Shown here: in pieces, positions 1-4,769 of the stretch
Layout: each line of letters opens with the position of its first letter
Numbering within the stretch: the stretch's first letter is position 1
Assembly (NCBI GenBank): GCA_043742865.1
Contig: JAYTXR010000262.1
Span: forward strand, 1-5,860
DNA: 5,860 nucleotides
Direction: 5' to 3'
Source: PALSA-911 sp043742865
GTDB lineage: Bacteria; Pseudomonadota; Alphaproteobacteria; Acetobacterales; Acetobacteraceae
The notes under the pieces: generated by a model
What the model was told of the DNA's origin: nothing
Database searches by the model: none
The model's input: the letters and a program-made list of their open reading frames with translations, nothing else
Program-made: the position numbers and the translations under genes

Positions 1-335
1 GGCGCGTATTTCTCGCCCCGGGCGGCCACCCAGGCGTCGCCGTTGTCGCCTTTGACGATGTCATAGGGCACCAGGGCCTTGTCCTTGCCCACCACCGGAT
101 CGTCATAGCGCCGGCCGATCAGCCGTTTGACCGCATACAGCGTGTTGGTCGGGTTGGTGACGGCCTGGCGCTTGGCGGATTGCCCAACCAGGCGTTCGCC
201 GCCTTCCGCGAACGCGACCATGGACGGCGTGGTGCGCGCGCCCTCGCTGTTCTCGATCACCCGAACATCCTTGCCTTCCATGATGGCAACGCAGGAATTC
301 GTGGTACCGAGATCGATGCCGATAACTTTACTCAT
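1..335 (-). CDS. dnaK: DnaK (Hsp70 chaperone), N-terminal 111 residues, cut by window edge
   Basis: ATP-driven cytosolic chaperone that binds exposed hydrophobic peptides and works with DnaJ and GrpE. The visible part is the start of the actin-like nucleotide-binding domain. It opens with MSKVIGIDLGTTNS, the phosphate-1 loop (residues 7-14 IDLGTTNS), followed by the conserved TTPSMVAF stretch (35-42), VGQSAKRQAVTNP (50-62) and YAVKRLIGR (67-75). All are typical Hsp70 signatures. The ATG at 335-333 is preceded by GAAGGGA (343-349), a good Shine-Dalgarno, and the protein begins exactly where DnaK proteins usually begin. The remaining roughly 500 residues lie beyond the left edge, so no stop is seen. 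grpE lies 162 bp upstream on the same strand, consistent with a shared heat-shock role, although the gap is long enough for a separate promoter. Identity is near certain. Confidence 0.97.
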   Translation of the reverse strand, partial: MSKVIGIDLGTTNSCVAIMEGKDVRVIENSEGARTTPSMVAFAEGGERLVGQSAKRQAVTNPTNTLYAVKRLIGRRYDDPVVGKDKALVPYDIVKGDNGDAWVAARGEKYA

Positions 336-342
336 GTGATTT

Positions 343-349
343 TCCCTTC
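343..349 (-). promoter_or_regulatory. Shine-Dalgarno of dnaK
   Basis: The minus strand reads GAAGGGA ending 7 bases before the dnaK ATG. It is a strong match to the anti-16S sequence and fixes the start codon. Confidence 0.7.
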
Positions 350-404
350 AGCGGAAGCAGGCGGCCCGAAGCACCCCCCGCATCCCTATGTTTGATCCAG
401 GCAG

Positions 405-433
405 ATGTATGCCCCACCCACCGGCCGGGCAAG
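405..433 (-). promoter_or_regulatory. candidate dnaK promoter
   Basis: On the minus strand CTTGCC (428-433) is followed after 17 bases by ATACAT (405-410), roughly 55-65 bases before the likely transcript start to dnaK ATG distance. CTTG-type -35 boxes are known for alphaproteobacterial RpoH promoters, but the -10 box is not a clean RpoH match. This is inference from motif and position only, in a stretch rich in G and C where chance matches are common. Confidence 0.3.
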
Positions 434-440
434 GGTTGGA

Positions 441-466
441 AGCACGATTTTCGGGCAGCCCGTGCT
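441..466. repeat. inverted repeat in the grpE-dnaK gap
   Basis: AGCACG (441-446) and CGTGCT (461-466) form a 6-bp stem around a 14-base loop, which itself contains CGGGCAGCCCG. In the direction of grpE and dnaK there is no T-run after the stem, so it is not a standard terminator for grpE. On the plus strand GTTTTAG follows, but no plus-strand gene ends here. It may be an RNA processing or stability hairpin in a grpE-dnaK transcript. This is inference. Confidence 0.35.
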
Positions 467-497
467 GTTTTAGCCGGCCGGCGCGGCAAGGCGGGTA

Positions 498-1112
498 TCA
501 GGCGGACGTATCCACCCTGGCCGATCCGTCGGTCAGTTCCACCGGCGGCGCCTTGGCGATCACCACCATTGCCGGGCGCAACAGGCGGCTGTTCAGGGTC
601 CAGGCGTTCGACCAGGCCTGCAGCACCGTGCCGGCCGGGTGCGCCGCCGTTTCTTGTTCGGACATGGCCTGATGTAGATTGGGATCGAACACCGCCCCGG
701 TCGGGTCGGTCTTCTTGATGCCATGGCGTTCCAGCAGGGCGACGAAGCTGCGCTCGACCCCCTCGAAGCCCTCGCGCAGCTTGGTGACGATGGCCAGTTC
801 CCCGGGTGCCGCGCCCGGCAGGCTGTCCAGCCCGCGGCGCAAATTCTCCGCCGCCTCCACCACGTCGGTGGCGAATTTCTGCACCGCGTATTGCCGCGTC
901 TCGTCCACGTCGCGCTTGGCGCGGGCGCGCACATTGGCGGTCTCCGCCTCCGCGCGCATCCAGCGCTCGCGCATCTCCGCCAGTTCGCCCTCCAGCTCGG
1001 CAATGCGCGCGCTGGCCGCGTGCATCAGTTGCTCGGGCGTTTCGGGGGGCTCGGTGCCCGGCGTTGGGTCGCCACCCAGCCCGGCGTCGGAATATTCAGG
1101 TTCGATGCTCAT
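498..1112 (-). CDS. grpE: GrpE, nucleotide exchange factor for DnaK
   Basis: Cytosolic homodimer that releases ADP from DnaK and so resets the chaperone cycle. The 204-residue length is normal. Residues 1-28 are an acidic, Pro/Gly-rich variable tail. Residues about 30-95 (from HAASARIAELEGELAEMRER) form the long charged helix that dimerises. The C-terminal beta-domain carries the family signature FDPNLHQAM (142-150) and LLRPAMVVIAK (177-187). The usual G-Y before TLN is A-W here (NAWTLNSRLLRP, 169-180), a mild change in the signature. The ATG at 1112-1110 gives the first in-frame start, but no clear Shine-Dalgarno precedes it; Met30 is the only other early candidate and would remove the acidic tail. 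The gene ends with TGA at 500-498. It lies between a transglutaminase-like gene (58-bp gap) and dnaK (162-bp gap), all on one strand. Confidence 0.96.
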   Translation of the reverse strand: MSIEPEYSDAGLGGDPTPGTEPPETPEQLMHAASARIAELEGELAEMRERWMRAEAETANVRARAKRDVDETRQYAVQKFATDVVEAAENLRRGLDSLPGAAPGELAIVTKLREGFEGVERSFVALLERHGIKKTDPTGAVFDPNLHQAMSEQETAAHPAGTVLQAWSNAWTLNSRLLRPAMVVIAKAPPVELTDGSARVDTSA

Positions 1113-1123
1113 GGGACATCAGT

Positions 1124-1149
1124 TAGGATGGCCGGCTGCGGGAGGCAAG
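1124..1149 (-). promoter_or_regulatory. weak candidate heat-shock-type promoter for grpE
   Basis: The minus strand has CTTGCC (1144-1149), 13 bases, then CATCCTA (1124-1130). The spacing resembles RpoH promoters (CTTGAA, 13-14 bases, CCCCATNT), but only part of each box matches. A start about 7 bases downstream of it would give a grpE message with almost no leader, which would fit the missing Shine-Dalgarno. Speculative. Confidence 0.2.
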
Positions 1150-1170
1150 CGCAAGACCGCGCAACCCTGG

Positions 1171-2004
1171 CTAGCCGATCTGCCCCAGGACCGGTTCCCC
1201 CTTCACCTCGTCGGCCCAGACCGTGAAGCTGGTCAGGGTGTTTGGCCCGAACGTGGTGGTGATCGCGACATCCACCGCATCGCGCCCGCGCGCCATCAGC
1301 ACCCGGCCGATCCGCGGCACGTTGTTGCGGGGGTCGAAACTATGCCAGGCGCCGCCCAGATAGGCTTCGAACCAGCCGGCGAAATCCATCGGACCGAAGG
1401 GCGGGGTTTCGCCGATATCGCCGAGATAGCCGGTGCAGTAGCGGGCGGGAATGTTCATGCAGCGGCAGAACGCGATCGCCAGATGCGCGTAGTCACGGCA
1501 CACGCCGCTGCGTTCGTTGAACGCCTCCCACGCGGTTCGGGTGGGGCGGGCATCGGCATAGCTGAACTGGATATGGTTGTGCACGAAGTCGCAGATCGCC
1601 TGCACCCGGGCCCAGCCGAACGGCGCCTGGCCGAACAGCGCCCATGCCGTCGCGGATAGGTGATCGGTTTCGCAGTACCGGCTGCCCAGCAAGAATTCCA
1701 GCACGTCCGGCGGCAGGTCCTGGACGGAATGCTGCCCGGCCCAGGGCGAGATCGGATCGGGCTGACCCTGATCGCGCAAAACCCCGGCGCTGGCGATCCG
1801 GATCTGCCCAGGTGGCGCCACGATGCGGCTGCACCAATTGCCGAACCGGTCATGATACGCCGCCACCGGCACTGGCGGGTTGGTGGTCACGTGATCCGGG
1901 ACGACAATATCCCCCGCCCGCGAATGGTGGATGTTCACCGCCAGGATCATCGGCGTGGGTTGCGGACACTGGTAGATCAATTCGTAACCGACTCTGATTT
2001 GCAT
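1171..2004 (-). CDS. transglutaminase-like (papain-fold) protein, unknown substrate
   Basis: A 277-residue protein of the bacterial transglutaminase-like superfamily, whose members include proteases, amidases and inactive forms. Residues 1-75 look like the beta-rich N-terminal domain of this group. The core is about 105-250, with the nucleophile motif SGVCRDYAHLA (Cys169) and CRCMNIPARYCTGYLG (180-195), and Asp224 in SFDPRN as the likely third member of the triad. The usual His of the HAW motif is absent: the aligned stretch reads DFAGWFEAYL (207-216), with Ala two residues before Trp211. RIGRVLMARGRDAVDVAI (231-248) follows. There is no signal peptide or membrane segment, so it is probably cytosolic. 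The ATG at 2004 has AAGG (2011-2014) at a good distance. It has its own likely promoter upstream and sits between hrcA and grpE, an unusual place. Family assignment is firm; activity and role are not known. Confidence 0.85.
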   Translation of the reverse strand: MQIRVGYELIYQCPQPTPMILAVNIHHSRAGDIVVPDHVTTNPPVPVAAYHDRFGNWCSRIVAPPGQIRIASAGVLRDQGQPDPISPWAGQHSVQDLPPDVLEFLLGSRYCETDHLSATAWALFGQAPFGWARVQAICDFVHNHIQFSYADARPTRTAWEAFNERSGVCRDYAHLAIAFCRCMNIPARYCTGYLGDIGETPPFGPMDFAGWFEAYLGGAWHSFDPRNNVPRIGRVLMARGRDAVDVAITTTFGPNTLTSFTVWADEVKGEPVLGQIG

Positions 2005-2060
2005 GCTGTGCCTTGAGAAACTGGTTCTGAAATGGCGCCGCCGCCTGGACGCGTTAATAA

Positions 2061-2069
2061 ATTATAGCA
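2061..2069 (-). promoter_or_regulatory. extended -10 promoter for the transglutaminase-like gene
   Basis: The minus strand reads TGCTATAAT, a perfect extended -10 element (TGN plus TATAAT), inside an AT-rich island (about 2052-2070) that stands out in GC-rich surroundings. No good -35 is seen at 16-18 bases, which extended -10 promoters tolerate. Transcription would start near 2054, giving a leader of about 50 bases before the ATG at 2004, and could continue into grpE. Confidence 0.55.
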
Positions 2070-2077
2070 TGTCGAGG

Positions 2078-2094
2078 TTCCGGCGTGGCCGGAA
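2078..2094. promoter_or_regulatory. perfect palindrome over the -35 region, possible operator
   Basis: TTCCGGC-GTG-GCCGGAA is a perfect 7-bp inverted repeat with a 3-base centre, 11 bases upstream of the extended -10 element, so it covers the expected -35 region. It could be a binding site for a dimeric regulator. It could instead be an RNA hairpin at the end of the hrcA transcript, but no T-run follows it in that direction, so a standard intrinsic terminator is unlikely. Confidence 0.45.
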
Positions 2095-2111
2095 AATGCC
2101 TGCCCGGAACT

Positions 2112-2159
2112 TAACCCAGCAGCGAACTAACCCAGTAGCCGGCTAACCCAGTAGGCGGC
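2112..2159. repeat. 16-bp tandem repeat, three copies, across the hrcA stop codon
   Basis: Three adjacent 16-base units begin TAACCCAG at 2112, 2128 and 2144. The unit at 2144-2159 holds the last codons of hrcA and two bases of its stop; the other two lie downstream of the gene. Read on the minus strand, each unit gives a CTGGGTTA-like end, producing TAG at 2145-2143, TAG at 2129-2127 and TAA at 2113-2111. Because 16 is not a multiple of 3, the three stops fall in three different frames. It looks like a local duplication of the gene end. Confidence 0.8.
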
Positions 2160-3270
2160 CGATCACCCGCGCCGTGTAATCCACCACCGGGATGATCCGG
2201 CCATAATTGATCCGCGTCGGCCCGATCACTCCGATCGCGCCGACAATCCGCCCGCCCTCGCCGCGCGCCGGCGCCACCACCATGGAAACTCCGGTGGTGC
2301 CGAAAAACCCGCTTTCGGCGCCGATGAAGATGCGCACCCCTTCCGAGTTTTCGGCAAGATCCAGCAGCCGCAGCATCGTCTCCTGGGTTTCCAGCCGTTC
2401 GAACAGCGCCTGGATCGCCGCCAGCCGGTCGATCTCGGTCACATCCGACAGCAACCTGGCCTGGCCGCGCACGATCAGGCTGCCGCCCCACAGGCCCTTC
2501 GGCCCGGCGCCGGTCCAGGTCGCCAGCCCGGTCGCCACCACCTGTTCGGTCAGCCCGTCGAGCTCAGTCTGGTTGGCGGCGATCTCGGCCGACACGATCT
2601 CCCGCAGTTCGGTCAGCGGCCGGCCGGACAATCTGGCATTCAGGTAGTTGCCGGCCTGTTGCAGCGACGACGGCGGCAGGCCGGTCGGGGTGTCGATCAC
2701 CCGGTTTTCCACATGCCCGTCCGCGTTGACCAGCACCACCAGCGCCCGACCAGGGCCAAGCGGGACGAATTCGATATGCCGCAGCGCCCCATCCGATTTC
2801 GGCGCCAGCACCAGCCCGGCTGCCGCCGACAGCCCCGACAGCATGGTCGAGGCATCGGCCAGCGTATCCTCGAGCGATCGCCCGGACGCTGCCAGCGCGG
2901 CGGTGATGCTCTCCCGGTCGTCCTCCGACAGCTCGCCGAAATGCAGCAGCCCGTCGACGAACAGCCGCAGGCCGAGATCGGTCGGCAGCCGCCCGGCCGA
3001 GGTATGCGGGGCGAATAGCAGGCCGGCATCGGTCAGATCGGCCATGACGTTGCGGATGGTCGCCGGCGACAGCGCCAGCGGCAGCCGGCGCGACAGGGTA
3101 CGGCTGCCCACCGGCTCCCCGGTTTCGACGTATTGCTCGACGATCTCGCGCAGCACCGCCGCCGAACGCGGATCGAGCCCCGGCGCCAATCCTCCGGGCG
3201 CGAAACCCGACGGGAAAACCCCCGGGCGGAGCGCGTTGCGTGGCACGGAAGGATGAAGGGGGTCGTTCAT
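2143..3270 (-). CDS. hrcA: HrcA, heat-shock transcription repressor
   Basis: DNA-binding repressor of chaperone genes that acts at CIRCE operators and depends on GroEL for folding. At 375 residues it is slightly longer than common HrcA proteins, owing to a Pro/Gly-rich N-terminal tail (1-32, with repeated PG pairs). Residues 33-110 are the winged helix: LDPRSAAVLREIVEQYVETG (32-51), SRTLSRR (56-62), LSPATIRNVMADLTDAGLL (67-85) and the hallmark HTSAGRLPTDLGLR (89-102). The GAF-like C-terminal domain includes GVRIFIGAESGFFGTTGVSM (311-330), IGVIGPTRINYGRIIPVVDY (346-365) and the end RLLG. The ATG at 3270 has GGAG (3279-3282) 8 bases upstream, and no other Met lies before the winged helix. It is divergent from rph. 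No CIRCE sequence is seen anywhere in the window, so its target is probably elsewhere, for example groESL. Identity is very secure. Confidence 0.97.
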   Translation of the reverse strand: MNDPLHPSVPRNALRPGVFPSGFAPGGLAPGLDPRSAAVLREIVEQYVETGEPVGSRTLSRRLPLALSPATIRNVMADLTDAGLLFAPHTSAGRLPTDLGLRLFVDGLLHFGELSEDDRESITAALAASGRSLEDTLADASTMLSGLSAAAGLVLAPKSDGALRHIEFVPLGPGRALVVLVNADGHVENRVIDTPTGLPPSSLQQAGNYLNARLSGRPLTELREIVSAEIAANQTELDGLTEQVVATGLATWTGAGPKGLWGGSLIVRGQARLLSDVTEIDRLAAIQALFERLETQETMLRLLDLAENSEGVRIFIGAESGFFGTTGVSMVVAPARGEGGRIVGAIGVIGPTRINYGRIIPVVDYTARVIGRLLG

Positions 3271-3290
3271 TGGCAGAACTCCAGCGTTTG

Positions 3291-3319
3291 AAGGTAGGTA
3301 GCGCCGCCGATGGGGTCAA
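3291..3319 (-). promoter_or_regulatory. candidate hrcA promoter
   Basis: The minus strand has TTGACC (3314-3319), 17 bases, then TACCTT (3291-3296). The -35 box matches TTGACA at five of six positions and the spacing is ideal; the -10 box is weak. A start near 3284 would leave a very short leader with the GGAG Shine-Dalgarno almost at its 5' end. Confidence 0.4.
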
Positions 3320-3323
3320 TCAT

Positions 3324-3366
3324 TCCCGGCATCCAGATCCCGGACATAAATCCCGGACACAAATCC
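3324..3366. repeat. short tandem repeat of about 13 bp in the hrcA-rph divergent region
   Basis: ATCCCGGACATAA (3337-3349) is followed directly by ATCCCGGACACAA (3350-3362) and a partial ATCC (3363-3366). A looser upstream copy shares TCCCGG at 3324-3329, so TCCCGG recurs at 3324, 3338 and 3351. The array lies just upstream of the candidate hrcA -35 box and upstream of rph. It could be an operator for a regulator of either gene or simply a slippage duplication. Function is inferred. Confidence 0.6.
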
Positions 3367-3397
3367 TTGGCCCCTCGCCCGCCAACCCGTCCGGCTG

Positions 3398-3403
3398 TAT
3401 GCT
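3398..3403 (+). promoter_or_regulatory. weak candidate -10 box for rph
   Basis: TATGCT lies 30 bases before the rph ATG and matches TATAAT at the three most conserved positions plus one end (T, A, T, final T). No recognisable -35 is found at normal spacing. Transcription from here would begin near 3410 and include the AAAGGA Shine-Dalgarno at 3419-3424. Confidence 0.25.
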
Positions 3404-3433
3404 TCGGGACTGAAATCCAAAGGACAGATCCCC

Positions 3434-4153
3434 ATGCGCCCTTCCGGCCGCGCCCCCGACGCGCTGCGCCCCGTTTCCATGACCACCGGCTTCTCCCATC
3501 ACGCCGAAGGTTCCTGCCTGATCCGCATGGGCGGCACCGAAGTGCTCTGCGTGGCCAGCGTGGAGGGCCGGGTGCCGCCGTTCATGCGCGGCAAGGGCGA
3601 GGGCTGGGTGACCGCCGAATACGGCATGCTGCCGCGCGCCACCCACACGCGCGGCGACCGGGAAGCGGCGCGCGGCAAACAATCGGGCCGCACGCAGGAA
3701 ATCCAGCGGCTGATCGGGCGCAGCCTGCGCGCCGTGGTGGACCGGGCGGCGATGGGGGAGATGACCCTCACGCTCGATTGCGACGTGCTGAACGCCGATG
3801 GCGGTACCCGCTGCGCGGCGATCACCGGGGCCTGGGTGGCGATGGCGCTGGCCTTCCACCATCTGAAGAAGATGAATGTCATCGCCAAAATTCCGCTGCT
3901 CGGCCAGGTCGCCGCGATCTCCTGCGGCATCCATGCCGGCGCCCCGGTGCTGGACCTCGACTATGCCGAGGATTCCGGCGCCGACGCGGACGGCAATTTC
4001 GTACTGACCGATGCCGGCGGGATCGTCGAGATCCAGGCCACGGCCGAAAAGACCGCGTTTTCCGAAGCCGATTTTTCCCAGTTGCTGGCGCTGGCACGCA
4101 GCGGCACGGCCGCGCTTTTTGCCGCCCAGAAAGCCGCCCTCGCGGGGACCTGA
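3434..4153 (+). CDS. rph: RNase PH, tRNA 3'-end phosphorolytic exoribonuclease
   Basis: Cytosolic hexameric enzyme that removes nucleotides from the 3' end of tRNA precursors using phosphate, releasing nucleoside diphosphates. At 239 residues it is the normal length. It opens with MRPSGRAPDALRPV, the family start. GWVTAEYGMLPRATHTR (57-73) and REAARGKQSGRTQEIQRLIG (76-95) form the phosphate and RNA-binding core, including the conserved Arg of SGRTQEIQRL. DCDVLNADGGTRCAAITGA (114-132) and LDLDYAEDSGADADGNFVLT (173-192) complete the fold, and EIQATAE replaces the more usual EVQGTAE near the C-terminus. AAAGGA (3419-3424) sits 9 bases before the ATG. The stop TGA shares one base with the rdgB ATG (TGATG), implying coupled translation. 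It is divergent from hrcA. Confidence 0.97.
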   Translation: MRPSGRAPDALRPVSMTTGFSHHAEGSCLIRMGGTEVLCVASVEGRVPPFMRGKGEGWVTAEYGMLPRATHTRGDREAARGKQSGRTQEIQRLIGRSLRAVVDRAAMGEMTLTLDCDVLNADGGTRCAAITGAWVAMALAFHHLKKMNVIAKIPLLGQVAAISCGIHAGAPVLDLDYAEDSGADADGNFVLTDAGGIVEIQATAEKTAFSEADFSQLLALARSGTAALFAAQKAALAGT

Positions 4154-4752
4154 TGGCACGCAAACTGACGGGCGGTGCCAAGCTGGTTCTGGCCAGCCAC
4201 AACCCGGGCAAGCTGCGGGAAATCGCCGAATTGCTGCGCCCATACGCGGTGCAGGCGTTCTCCGCCGGCGATCTGGGCCTGGCGGAACCCGACGAGACCG
4301 CACCCGATTTCGCCGGCAACGCCCGCCTGAAGGCGCTGGCGGCTGCCGGTGCCACCGGGTTGCCGGCGCTGGCGGATGATTCCGGGTTTTGCGCCGCCGC
4401 CCTGGACGGCGCGCCGGGCGTGCTGTCGGCCCGCTGGGCCGGACCCGCCAAGGATTTTGCCGCCGCCATGGCGCGCGTGCGCGACGCGATCCCGCCGGGC
4501 GGCGACCCGCGCGCCTGGTTCGTCAGCGTGCTCTGCCTGGCCTGGCCGGACGGGCATACCGATAGTTTTTTCGGCCGGGTGGACGGGCAAATCGCCTGGC
4601 CGCCGCGCGGCACGCGGGGCTTCGGTTACGACCCGATCTTCGTTCCCGCCGGCAGCGATCTCACCTACGGGGAAATGGACCCGGCGGAAAAACACGCCAC
4701 CAGCCACCGCGCCCGCGCCTTCGCCCAGCTGCTGGCGTCCTGCGTCGGCTGA
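4153..4752 (+). CDS. rdgB: RdgB/HAM1-type XTP/dITP pyrophosphatase
   Basis: House-cleaning nucleotidase that hydrolyses dITP, ITP and XTP to monophosphates plus pyrophosphate, keeping deaminated purines out of DNA and RNA. The 199-residue length is typical. Visible motifs in order: KLVLASHNPGKLREI (10-24, nucleotide entry loop), FAGNARLKA (53-61), ALADDSGFCAAALDGAPGV (72-90, with Asp75/Asp76 of the metal site), SARWAG (92-97), RGFGYDPIFVP (155-165) and EKHATSHRARAF (179-190, base-recognition SHR). By alignment with the E. coli protein, Glu48 should be the other metal ligand. The usual Glu of the ENA motif is Gly here (GNA), a change I believe occurs in related proteins. The ATG overlaps the rph stop by one base, and no separate Shine-Dalgarno is obvious, so it is probably translated by coupling. 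An open frame continues upstream of this ATG but only as a shadow of rph. Confidence 0.95.
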   Translation: MARKLTGGAKLVLASHNPGKLREIAELLRPYAVQAFSAGDLGLAEPDETAPDFAGNARLKALAAAGATGLPALADDSGFCAAALDGAPGVLSARWAGPAKDFAAAMARVRDAIPPGGDPRAWFVSVLCLAWPDGHTDSFFGRVDGQIAWPPRGTRGFGYDPIFVPAGSDLTYGEMDPAEKHATSHRARAFAQLLASCVG

Positions 4753-4769
4753 TCGCGCCGCAGCCCCGG

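Noticed and set aside
679..1659. A 326-codon open frame on the plus strand across grpE and the transglutaminase-like gene
   Set aside because: It lies opposite two well-recognised genes, has low-complexity Arg/Ala/Gly-rich composition and no family motifs. Long antisense frames are expected at this GC content.
2078..2094. The palindrome as an intrinsic terminator of hrcA
   Set aside because: In the hrcA direction the stem is followed by CCTCGACATG and not by a T-run, so it does not fit a standard terminator.
3364..3424. TCCTTGG (3364-3370) pairing with the rph Shine-Dalgarno CCAAAGGA (3417-3424) as an RNA switch
   Set aside because: Pairing needs a bulge and a 46-base loop, and a transcript starting near 3410 would not contain the first arm.
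3310..4152. An upstream extension of rdgB to a frame of 480 codons
   Set aside because: The added part is the rph sequence read in the wrong frame. RdgB homology begins at the ATG at 4153, next to the rph stop.
3320..4303. A 327-codon open frame on the minus strand across rph and the start of rdgB
   Set aside because: It is antisense to two genes with clear motifs and its translation shows no recognisable domain.
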